In this document: piece by piece, positions 22,829 through 32,898 of the stretch | How the letters are laid out: each line of letters begins with the position of its first letter | How positions within the stretch are numbered: the first letter of the stretch is position 1 | Assembly: GCA_020746875.1 (NCBI GenBank) | Contig: JAGTJL010000023.1 | Span: 558,001-622,000 of the forward strand | Direction of reading: 5' to 3' | Source: Rhexocercosporidium sp. MPI-PUGE-AT-0058 | Taxonomy: Eukaryota; Ascomycota; Leotiomycetes; Helotiales | Length of the DNA: 64,000 bases | Made by a program: the position numbers and the translations under genes | The notes under the pieces: generated by a model | Database searches by the model: none | Told to the model about the DNA's origin: nothing | Seen by the model: only the letters and a program-made list of their open reading frames with translations

Positions 22829-23180
22829 ATGAGCCTGGTATCAACCCTCTTACAGCTCCTTCGAAAGTCCTCCAACTCTCGGGTTCTGAGTGTGCTCAGT
22901 GGAGGCAGGGAGAAAGCAGCGGCATCGGTCTTGAGAAGAACTGGACGACTCGTCATAAACCACAAGCACCACGATGACCGGTCTCACTCACTCACCCAAG
23001 CAAATCGCGCGCTTCCCTTCTGCTCGTCACCTCAATTCTTTATTCGCTTTCTCTGGCGTGGTTATGGATACCAAGGAGCTTATCAATCTCGTCCAACATC
23101 GGGAACGCCAATTTCGGGTCGACAGATGAACAAGACCCATACCAGGATTCTCTGCTAATGTGGTATCGACGGTGGGTCTT
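22829..23180 (+). pseudogene. short-chain dehydrogenase/reductase C-terminal remnant
   Basis: The start of the stretch reads LLQLLRKSSNSRVLSVLSGG, the typical block after the NNAG motif in fungal SDRs (long serine-bearing strand). Downstream, in other frames, are a GLEKNW block, a TTMTGLTHS segment (expected catalytic-helix neighbour) and IPGFSANVVSTVGLP, matching the usual HxYPGxVxT region. At least two frameshifts are needed and the N-terminal Rossmann half is missing. Confidence 0.5.
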
Positions 23181-23650
23181 CCGCAATAGGACGGGCATGA
23201 CATTAATAGCGATATCTTGTCAAAATACCCAGACATCTAGCCCTCCTACTTCCACCATACACAAACAGCTACTCTCCGTTTCCCTTCTCTAACTCTGGCA
23301 TTGCCAATCCAAGGCATTTGCCGGGCTGAAAGAACCCTTGCCCGGCAGTGATAGCGTAAAGCCGAATGGTGCAGAGATCCTTAGGCGAAGCATCCTTATG
23401 AGAATGCATTCCAACATCTCCTTTCACCATAGCATACTCCGCGAACACACCATAATATCCGCTCGCGGAGTTTGAACCATGCCCAACGCCGTAGATCTTG
23501 TCGCCGACTTTGAAGGATTTGGTAACTTCGGACCCGATTGAGACGATGGTTCCGGCGTAATCACGGCCCACGATGCTGCAGGGCGAGGCGGTCGATTCCG
23601 TAGATGTTCTTCCAATCTCGGTAATCCCACCCCACACCCTCCACTTAAAG
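23180..23650 (-). pseudogene. medium-chain (zinc-type/enoyl-reductase-like) dehydrogenase fragment
   Basis: The minus-strand frame 23637-23269 carries CSIVGRDYAGTIVSIGSEV, FKVGDKIYGVGHGSN, GVFAEYAMVKGD and ITAGQGFFQPGKCLGLAMPE, i.e. the GroES-like N-terminal domain of MDR family proteins such as fungal trans-acting enoyl reductases. An upstream alternative frame (DYRDWKNIYGIDRLA, about 23615-23570) continues the N-terminus, so one frameshift lies near 23575. After a TAG at about 23269-23271 the LFVYGGS nucleotide-binding motif is still visible, then homology fades. Only about half a gene remains. It meets the SDR remnant tail to tail. Confidence 0.72.
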
Positions 23651-23994
23651 GTGAGTGCAACTCAGATGACGCATAGCTACAGCTGCCTAAAATCGCAAAC
23701 AGAATATCTCTATCGCCTTCAGTGCCAAAACATAAAATACAAAACAAATATCTTCAACCCTAGAATACAGCAACGCAACGCTCTCCCTAAAACTCCTCAC
23801 GAGACGCCGGCGGAACTTCAGAGCAGTCCGATCGAAAACTACCCTTTTGTGAGAAGAGTTCGCAATCTGATGTTATTTTCGCCTCGTTCACCCTTGACAT
23901 GCCCTCCTGAAATCCATCTCCGAGTATGTCCTCCTGACTCTCATTGTCGGGGGATGTTTGCTGTTTGCTCTTGCAGGGGATATCACTCTTGTGT

Positions 23995-25335
23995 CTATCG
24001 CACAAGCCAAGTTCGTATTGCTAGAGTCAATCTGAACAGAGTACCGCGAGTACCTTGCTTTCTAAGTGGCTCACATCCATTCTCGGGGTCTTCGGCGAGT
24101 TGATGTGAGATGAGTTTTGTAAGAGATTTCCGCCCTAAAGGATGATGGTTGCCGGTCCCATGAGCACGATGTGCGTTGAAATTTGGATAAGTATTGTCCA
24201 ACGGAAGTTTTCGTATAAGTCCTAATAAGCAGGCTTGTGTGTAGTATTGTCGGTGGCGAACGTCACTCTCTTTAACCGCATCTGATGATTTGATGGATCG
24301 CATTTGTCCAGACTGGCGCGTACGAGCCCTCGACTTGCTTGGTGTAACAACGTCTGCGGTCTCATCTGATGAGCCAGACGGACTTTGTGGATCTTTGTGC
24401 ACAATGATATCTCCAGAGCCGCAGTTACTCCTTGCCTTACGTGACTTTCTGGGTCTTAATATGATGGGCGACCGCACGAAGGGACGAATTCGCGCATGAA
24501 ATACCGAGGGTGGAGGAGTCAAGGTCTTGTCTTCAGCAGGTATCTGTCGTAAGATTGCTTCGTTATCGATCACTGCTTTGGAGCCAGTCTCGGTCAATGT
24601 ACGAGGAAGAGTATTAGCGGCATTCCTACTAAATGGCGTTGTGGTGGGTGGTGGGTGGTAGCTGCTCCCAATCACCTTTGGGAAATGGCGTCGAAGAAAA
24701 GGTTTGAAGCTGGCAAGGCAAGCACAAATGATTCCAATATAGACCTCTAAAACGCTACAAGTTTTATTAGCGCCAAAACTTCGCTAGTGTTATCGAGCTA
24801 AGGGGGAGATAAACTTACGTCCATACACTAGACTCAGCCGCTAACCATGTGAAATCTAGAGAACGAATGAGGTCCAGAACGAACTTCAGACGGATGGCAC
24901 TGATGATGCAAACACTTATGGAAATTAGCATTTGTTTGCTTTGCAAACACATCCAAGGAGGGGAAGGCGTACAGTGTTCCAGTCATGAAGATGCAAGCCA
25001 ATGCCACTTTTTGTTTCATTTGAAATTTTCAACTTCTGTACCAGCGCTATTGGCAGGACCAGCATTGCAACATCAGTTACGACATTTATCGAACCATGTG
25101 TCATGAGAATATTCGACACGTTGATGCATTTCCCCTTTGTAATAGTGAGATCCCAATTTTTGGCAATAGGCTGGCAGTTAAAGAGAAATTCGAATGGGCC
25201 GAGAAAAGAGTATAAGACGGTTGTTGCTATGATTACCTATACCGCGATTCTGAATCGCTTATAAGGCGAAAGTCTGAGATAAAGTAAATGTATTGCAGTC
25301 AGCCTTATTGGATTCGCCTGTTGTTCGTACCTTTG
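23995..25335 (-). pseudogene. second Pth11-like rhodopsin-domain gene, 5'-truncated
   Basis: From the 5' side: LTAIHLLYLRLSPYKRFRIA, then TAG (25237-25239, Trp expected), ATTVLYSFLGPFEFLFNCQP, WDLTITKGKCINVSN, SINVVTDVAMLVLPIALVQKL, KVALACIFMTGTL. A 58 nt intron (24915-24972, GCTAAT branch) and a 64 nt intron (24755-24818) follow; between them lies CIISAIRLKFVLDLIRSLDF, and then EVYIGIICACLASFKPFLRR. A hydrophilic tail of about 230 residues ends at TAG 23995. This is the usual order of the last five spans of the family. A one-base phase break lies in an A5 run (25008-25012). The first spans are missing and the 5' end stops where the AT-rich zone begins. It is clearly diverged from the intact copy at 20.6 kb. 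Confidence 0.8.
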
Positions 25336-25339
25336 ACTG

Positions 25340-26552
25340 ATTTAATCTCTCTGTGGAGAACGTCTATATGAACTTTAGATTTTGTTAGTCTGGGGACGTA
25401 AGGGCAGGGAATAGTTATCTTGCCTTTTATTTGCTGTTCTTTGGCTTGCCCGCTTCTCCGAGTGGCTTAGAGCTGTGCGTTGCTTATATTGAGTTGGCTA
25501 TTATTAGCTTGGAGCTCATTAATATATTTTATTATAAGGAGTGAGTAAAGGAATAGCTATTGTAAGAATAATACTAATGAATTATAGCTCGTGATATAAT
25601 AAGTAGAAGCCTAAGTGTTTCTTATGAAATAATAATATTAAAGCCAGAAGATTTGGCGGCTATATTTCGGAAAATAGTATAAATTTCTCTTAAATTAGTT
25701 GAATTTAATGTATTAGATTTAAAGACCTTATTACGAAGGAGAGTAAGCCGACTATCTTTACTAATATATAAGGGCTTTAAGGGGTCTTAGGCAATAATTA
25801 AGTATGAAATTAAGAGTAAAGAGTCGAATATATTACTTATTAAGTCTGCGGCTATTTCGAAATTGCTGTTTCGTAGTGTAAATGCCCTAAGACTTAGTGT
25901 ATTATTAAATATAGTTATTACCCTTTTAACGTCTTTAGTATTATAAATTTATTTATTTAAAGGCGGCGTAATATCTTCCGCTATTTCGATTATAGTCTTA
26001 TTAAGTAAGTATATTGTATTAGTGGGATTTTTTTTTATTAATAAATATGTATTTTAACTTAGCTTTTAATTTACGTAAAAAGAGTTACCTATTAAAGTAG
26101 GTCTTGCCTCACCGAGGGGCGGTGCGCTTATATTGTTTATGTAAATAAGTAGTAATAAGCTAAGAGCTGAGTAATTATACGGAGGGAAACGCCTGGTTAA
26201 AGTATAAAAAGGAAAGTATTAATTATGTCTTAATAGCACTTTTTATAATTATTAGCTATTTATATTGCCGAAGCGAAGGCTGACTTGTCGTTTTAGGACT
26301 AGCCATTTATTCCGTCCTCTTATAGTAACTCTTACGGTTTCCCACTTGCGTTAGCCTTAATAGTGGCTAGTAAGGTGTCGGGATTGCCCTCTCTTACCAC
26401 CGAATTTGCCTTGCTCACGCCGTCGAATTAGACTAAGAGGAGTGGTTGTATGTCTCCCTTCTTAAGCTATTGTATTCTTAGTTTTATAGTATTATATGCC
26501 TTAGGAAGGAAACTAGCATATATTTCTGTCCTTTAGCTTCCCCTAACGGAGC
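25340..26552 (-). other. AT-rich decayed sequence with minus-strand coding-like stretches
   Basis: Between about 26440 and 26300 a minus-strand frame reads FDGVSKANSVVREGNPDTLL ATIKANASGKP with scattered TAG/TAA. More coding-like pieces occur down to about 25640. The family was not recognised. The LTR element at 26558 was inserted next to or inside this sequence. Confidence 0.3.
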
Positions 26553-26557
26553 GCTAA
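26553..26557. repeat. 5 bp target-site duplication (GCTAA), left copy
   Basis: GCTAA directly precedes the left LTR and recurs at 28707-28711 after the right LTR. Confidence 0.85.
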
Positions 26558-26730
26558 TGTAAGGTTTGTAAGGTAGAGTGCCACGACAGTTGTAATTTAA
26601 ACTGATCTCTAAGGAAGTAAGAGGGGACTAGGAGTGATTTCCCTTTAAGTATATGAGTCCCTAGCCTCCGCCAAGCCTTCGCACTAGGCCCGATTAAGCC
26701 GTAAGCCTACCCTTTATTCTGCTCCTAATA
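26558..26730 (-). repeat. LTR (3' LTR of the element)
   Basis: Direct-repeat partner of 28534-28706, sharing for example GGACTAGGAGTGATTTCCCT with a single transition. In element orientation this is the downstream LTR. Confidence 0.85.
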
Positions 26731-27579
26731 TTACCCTCTCTCTTAGGCCATAGTCCCTAAGGCTATTAGCCTTCGACTTAGCTACGTATTACTTTCGTAT
26801 CTCTTTTGTAAGGCCTTCGTAACGTCTTTATTTCTTTTTACATTATATTAGGCTATTATAAATTTTAAAACCTCGTAAGAAAAACAGAGAAGTATATATA
26901 ATAGTAATTAGTCCTTTCGTAGCCTTAAATGCCTCCGTAAGACTTCCGCATGTCTTTAGAGTTATACCGTGCCGTAGCTTCTTCCGTAGCCGTATCGTTA
27001 CCTATTCGGAGGTCTACCGAAGCTCAGTCGTATTGTTGCTCTTCCGGAGCTATATTATACTGTGGCTCTTTCGGAGTCGTATTAAAGCTTTGTCGGGCTG
27101 AGTTTATTATAATTATTTTAAATCACCCCCTTTCTTTAAGGTAGTCTCCCGGCCACGTATATTAGCGCATTTTAAGTTAAAGGGAATACTTAAAATTTTT
27201 TTTTCGTAATAATATAACTTTATAGCTTCTTATTAGCGCACGTTTAATGTATATTCGGACGGTTTCTTAGCCTCTTTCGGAGACGAGTCGGTGCCTTATT
27301 TATATTAGCTCTTCCTATAAGGCGTCTTAAACAGCTTGAATTCGTACTTCTGAGTAGGTGCTAAAGTAGCTTCGCTTATACAAAGTATATCATTTAGTAA
27401 GTTATTTATAGCTTATAATTCTACTTGGGATAACGTCTATTGACTACTAGACCTTCGTCTATTATAATATAAGTATAGTTACTAGCTTTACGGCGCTCTT
27501 ATAAAGTTAAATTATATTTCGATGCTCTTTTGGAGCTAAATCGACGCTCTTATAAAGCCGGACCGAGCTCTTTCGGAGC

Positions 27580-28391
27580 TGAAACGTATTTTATTTTCTT
27601 TTAATATATCGATTTGTAAAGTGTTCCTTTCCTTCGCAATTATAACACGTAGCTTCCGTATAACGGCTAGAAAAGTGATTAGTACTACCGTAAAATCGAC
27701 AAGTTCGTGTCGCCTTTATGTGTATTCCGTGACTCGTCCGTATCGACTCCGTAGCTAAAGCCGTAATTGCGTCTGCGGCCTCTATTTGATATGTAAGTCG
27801 TAATATTCTTTCGCGTGTATTAAGCGGTAATTATTGCCGTAATAAGTTTCTTCGTAACTCAGGCCGGAGCTTTAAAAATAAGTTATTTGCCTTATGGCGG
27901 TCCTCCGTAAGGCCTAAAGTCTCTTTTAAGCCGTCGAGCCTCTTGGCGAAGTCGTCCGTAATCTTTTCGTTTTTTTGTCGAGCCTTCTTATATTAAATTA
28001 ACGCGTTAAAACGCCGGGAAATCGAGTCTTATATTAAATTAAAGAGTTAAACTTTAAAATCTTCTCACGAAACTCTTACTTCTGTATCTTTTCTGACTTT
28101 ACTCTGCTCGTATGCTGTTTATATTCTTTTCGGCCTCTTTATAAACGTAAGTATATAATAAGCTATTTTGTCTTTATCCGTAAGGTAAAAGTACCTTTTA
28201 TTAAGCTTAAACCGACGCTCCGCTCTTAATATAAAAGCCTGTGCCTCCTCAATCGTTTTGCCTTCGTAAGTAAGAAGCTCCCGGAGCTTTGGTAGCTTCC
28301 GAATCGACTTTGTATCGTCTTCGTATTCGTTTCGCTGTCGTTGCCTAAGGGCCGCAAAAGGCCTTTCGATATTTGCCGTTGGCATAGTCAA
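27580..28391 (-). pseudogene. gag-like protein with CCHC zinc knuckle, degraded
   Basis: The frame 28391-28119 (90 codons) contains RELLTYEGKTIEEAQAFILR, AERRFKLNKRYF and DKDKIAYYILTF, the usual Ty3/gypsy gag capsid pattern. Farther on (about 27690-27620) a knuckle reads CYNCEGKEHFTNRY where CxxCxxxGHxxxxC is expected; G-to-E and C-to-Y are G-to-A changes. Frameshifts and stops lie between. The role would be to package the element's RNA in virus-like particles. Confidence 0.75.
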
Positions 28392-28533
28392 ATGATTACT
28401 TCCGGCGTCGCTTTAGTAGGTTGCCGGCGTAGCTCTTGTATTCCGCGACATGTGTGTGTCGAATCGTCCGAATCGACTCCGTAATGCTTCCGAGTCAATG
28501 GCGAGCTACCCTTTGTAAGTAAAGAGATTAGAA

Positions 28534-28706
28534 TATAAGGTTTGTAAAGTAGAGTACTACGACAGTTGTAATTCAAACTAATCTCTAAGGAAGTAAGAGG
28601 GGACTAAGAGTGATTTCCCTTTAAGTATATGAGTCCCCAGCCTCCGCCAAGCCTCCGCACTAGGCCCGATTAAGCCGTAAGCCTACCCTCTATTCTGCTC
28701 CTGACA
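28534..28706 (-). repeat. LTR (5' LTR of the element)
   Basis: Upstream LTR in element orientation; followed on the plus strand by the GCTAA duplication at 28707-28711. Confidence 0.85.
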
Positions 28707-30245
28707 GCTAACGACTTCTTTAGCCACTCCTGGGCACGTCTTTGGTGACGTGAATATAAAGATGCAAGTCGAATAGTACTTATTATTACGTAAATCGTGT
28801 TAGGGACTAGGTGCGGGATTAATTTAAGTGGGTGAGGTCCACGGTAGTTGGATGATCTCTATTCCTTCACCTACCTGTATCGGCTGATCCGTCTTAAGCC
28901 CCCCTTAATGGCCAAACCGTGGCAATGTCGTAATTATAACTTATTATATGTCAAATATATCTTAAAATAGGTGGGGAGTAGTGGTTAACAGAGTATTCCC
29001 ATTCGTGCACACCCCCTCTCTTCCCTTAAAGGGCATTATAGAAGTAATAGTCCGCTACAATATTGTCTTAGGAAATGTGATTACGTGAACCCCTTATTTG
29101 TTAGCTTTAGTGCTCCCCATGGCTAATGTCGACTTATGCCGTATTTTAAAAAGAAATTCGTTATCGACAACTATAAATTAGTAGCGTTAGGGCTTTAAAA
29201 TAAACGGCTAGGGCAATTGGTATAAACTACTTAAGAGGCCTAACTATACGCCATAAGTTTTATTTCTCTTCTTTTAATGTGCTTATATTTATGCCTAGGC
29301 AAATGATCGGCGCCGCAGGGCTTAAAATTCTCTATTGTAATATAGTAATTCTTAGTAATCTTATTATAACTGTTTAATTATAAGTTCATTTTTTAATGGA
29401 AAAGGAGATCTAGTATTTGTGACTTGTGTGTGGTTCTATGGATTTAGCGTAGTATTGCTATATAAAATGCTTAGTTATTGCCGTTTTAATAGACTCGGAT
29501 GATTAGCGGAGATATTTAGTCTTATACTTTTACCTTAGGAAAATTAACTCCTCGGCGTTCGGCTGTCTTACATATATTTTTTATATTGTATTACTTATTT
29601 GGCTAACTGCGAGTTATGGAGATTGGCAATAACTTAAAAAGGTTTGCTAATCGTGGCTGATTGAAAGATAAAGCGAATGACGGGAACCTATGAATTTTTA
29701 GACATTCGCTAGCATTAATCTTTAGTTAGTAATACGCTAGAACCGCTGGATTTTTTATTTATATAGTACCCCTCTTTAGGCTCGCGATTTAAAGTGTCGT
29801 AGACAACATAATTACTAGACTTATTGCTTTGCTTATTACTTAATAATGGAATAATACCCTTAAGTGGTTTATATATTTTAATGTTAAAAGAGGCTATTAC
29901 TAACGACGTCCGATCTTACTTAATGTCGAGAACTACCGCTAATACCTTTAAGGTAGAATTAATCACTATGTACTAGCATGGACACTAGGTATAGCCTTAA
30001 ATAAATAAAATAATACGTATAAGGTTTAAAAGATAATATAGTAAATAAATGTCTTAAGTATTCACCGTTAGCCTTTAATATGATTTCCTAATGTAGGATT
30101 ATATTAATTAAGGCATATTGCTTTAGCTCTTAGGGAACTTCTTTTCTAATAGAAATACGACTCCGTTTAAAGTGGGCGAAATTCAAGGAATCGATATTAT
30201 ATAAGTTAGTCGGAGTCCGTCTTCTTTTTTTGTTAACCATCCTTC

Positions 30246-30294
30246 CTCATTAGTCCTCCCTTATTAGTCCTCCCTCATTAGTCCTCCCTTATTA
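30246..30294. repeat. tandem repeat, ~15 bp unit
   Basis: The unit (T/C)ATTAGTCCTCCCT is present about three and a half times in a row with T/C variation. Confidence 0.8.
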
Positions 30295-31651
30295 ATCTCA
30301 CTATCTTTTATATAGGCTGCTAGATAACTTTTTGTTCTCGCTTGTCGCGTCTAATCCGTTAATGCCCTTTATAAATATGAGATTAGGATTTTCTCGTTTT
30401 AAAACTAGGTAGTAGGAGGCAGAAGCTTAGTAAAAGGTAGTAATTATTAAAAACATCGGTAAAGTAAAAGTCATTTGCTCGCTTATTCCTAGTGTAAACG
30501 AAATAACAATAGTGGGCTACTTAAAAAAACGTTTCGATTTTGACACACTTTTTACGTTATATTTTAAATATTAAAACCTTTCCCGGGGCTAACCTATAAA
30601 CCCTTAAGCTTTGACAATTGATTATAAGGCTAATGAATTCTAGCGGTTGCTCCGAATGCCACCGGGGTACGGCGAGGCTTTATAGGACTGGAACTGACAC
30701 CTTTCACTCGAAGGGATCCCTTCCGAAATCGCGGCTAAATTTTATGCGACCGTGTGCCAGGCGATCTTTTGAATTCCTTTTTTTGACTTTGTGAAGTACG
30801 CCCTTAAATATAGCATAAAGGCGCACTTTCTTAATAGTTTAGTTAATGTCATATACAATATACGCAATAACCTTTAGACGGAATATTAAAGTTACCTTAA
30901 GATATAAGAGATTTATATTAAAATTAAAAAAGTAAGTAAATATAAAAATTTATTAAAATAGCGTATTAATTAAAGTAGGTATTTAATTAAGAATATTACT
31001 TACTAGCGTATTAGATTGTTGCTAGTAGCTTAAATTAAAAGGCGGGTGCTTTATATAACGCTTTTATTGTGAACTTTAATTTAATTAAGAGAATCTTTAT
31101 AATTTATAGTTTTAATGTCGTGTTTAAGCGTCTTGCGGCTTTAAATTGGCGTTTTATATATAATAGTTAAATATATAATTAGTAAAAGTAGTTAATAGAT
31201 TTTGACTTTTAGTAATACATTAATAAAGTATTATAAATAAAAAAGCTTATTATTTTATTTATATTACCGCATTAGTTAAGTAAGGACTAGAATAAGAGAT
31301 TGTGCTTTTTTAATAGATTTAAGGTAGATGCTAAGGATAGGGCGTAGGGTAGTTAGGGTAAAGTTATGTTTTTAATAAAAAGGCTGATGATGCGGGAGCG
31401 GAACTCTAAAGGTCGAGAATTGTAATATAATATTAAGAAAGACTTACTAGTGTTTATAGATTTGTTAAAGGATAGCCTTAATAAATTCTGACCTTAGGCG
31501 TAATATTGTAGGACGTTTTAAGAAGTATTTGTTAGATTTCACTTCGGTAACTCGTGCCGATTCTACCCTAGAATAGCCGAAGGGGTTTCCACTGCTTACG
31601 CGGCCCGGAAATTACCTTCGTATTCCGGGAAATTACGCTCGTATTCAATTA

Positions 31652-31680
31652 CGTAGCTCGTATAAGCTACGTAATCAGTT
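31652..31680. repeat. inverted repeat around ATTACGTAGCT
   Basis: ATTACGTAGCT and AAGCTACGTAAT face each other across a loop of about five bases; a further TTACGTAG copy follows at about 31680. Confidence 0.6.
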
Positions 31681-32475
31681 ACGTAGTCGTAGAAGCTTCT
31701 AGAGAAGCTATTATTTTATATATAACTACCGAAGAGCTCTTCTAGCTCTTTAAGCAAGCAAGCAATCAATTCTACTTTGTCTTTGATCACGTGTCCTCAC
31801 CTACTGCGCTTCCTCATTCCTGATTGGCTCGCCTATTCTCACAGTATTGAATTTAGATGCGAATAAGGATGGAGATCGACCGCTTTTATTTAGTGATTAG
31901 GGCAGGAACTGTATATACAGCTATATAATATAATTAGTTATATATCTCTAAACCGTGTTCAGAAATATTATCGACCTTCGACGTTATAGCTTTACTTAAT
32001 TTCGTGGCCCGATGCGGCTTTTCTTCCTCCGTTTAAATAATATAAGCTACCGCTGTCGCCGCTTATTGTAAGTATTCCGTTGCCTTTTATATTTTTTAGT
32101 AACGGTTTCCCGGTTGTGTAAATACTTATATTAAGAATTGAGTAATTAGTATTGCTCCTGCTATATTATTTAATTACTTTACTTTCTTTCGTTAATATTT
32201 TTTAAGCTAAGTAGGCGCTACGGGAATAGCTTTTTTATATATATACGCGTCTTAAGATATTTGCGGACTTTAAGTATAATATAATTGTATAGATTATAAA
32301 TTATTAAGTAAGGAAGGTTACGGAGCTTAAAGAGGCTTTATAACCCCGGGTCGTCGACAGAAGATATTACGTGTGAGTAAGGGATATAAAGTTAAAGTTA
32401 TAATATTTACATAAAATCCTAGTGTTTATAAAAGTATTTAAAAGCTTTGTAAATATAATTAATAGTTCGCTGGCC

Positions 32476-32898
32476 TTAATTTACAGCATTCTTATTATTA
32501 AGATAGGATACGCTAAGGAAACGAACGTTATATAAAGTTATAATATCTCGACCCGGACCGTGTTCGAAAAAGGCTAATAGGGTTTTAAAGTCGCTGAACT
32601 CGAGGGCTTCGCTAATATAGAGTTTGACTGGCGTGGTCTCTCTGCCTTTCGTGGAAGTTGGGTAAGGGTGGTTGAAGTAGATTAAACGGAATGCCCTCGA
32701 TATTAATACTATTAAGTAGTATATAGCATAGGTCCTGATACCGCCGCTTAGCGGTAATAGTCGAGCGTTTACGACGATATAACTTAAGATCTGCGAAGTA
32801 ATTTTTATAAGTATAATAATTATATTATTATAAAATATATAAAAGGTTAAGGGGGTAGAGTGGCCTGTTATAACGAAGGCTGGATATTGGTTTAGCAT
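32476..32898 (-). other. 140-codon open frame of unknown family
   Basis: This is the longest open frame in the AT-rich zone. It reads as a formerly coding sequence (for example LEFSDFKTLLAFFEHGPGRD and SKGRETTPVKLYIS-like blocks) with bulky hydrophobic residues enriched, as expected after C-to-T change. No domain was recognised and flanking frames contain stops, so it is probably a fragment of a decayed gene rather than a functional small protein. Confidence 0.35.

Larger units (their letters stand above)
26558..28706 (-). mobile_element. short gag-only LTR retrotransposon, 2149 bp
   Basis: Two 173 bp direct repeats (26558-26730 and 28534-28706) start TG(T/A)-type and end ...CTGCTCCTGACA or its CA-to-TA form. 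They are flanked by identical GCTAA duplications. The 1.8 kb interior holds a minus-strand gag relic with a zinc knuckle but no reverse transcriptase, integrase or RNase H signature, so it is non-autonomous and would need enzymes in trans. Differences between the LTRs are mainly transitions. Confidence 0.88.
28712..32475. other. AT-rich decayed region, no gene recognised
   Basis: TpA-rich sequence with stops in all frames. Coding-like fragments appear near 30620-30740 (minus strand, FGRDPF and SVPVL blocks) without a family. A small tandem repeat lies at 30246-30294 and an inverted repeat at 31650-31680. Probably old RIP-mutated repeats. Confidence 0.5.
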
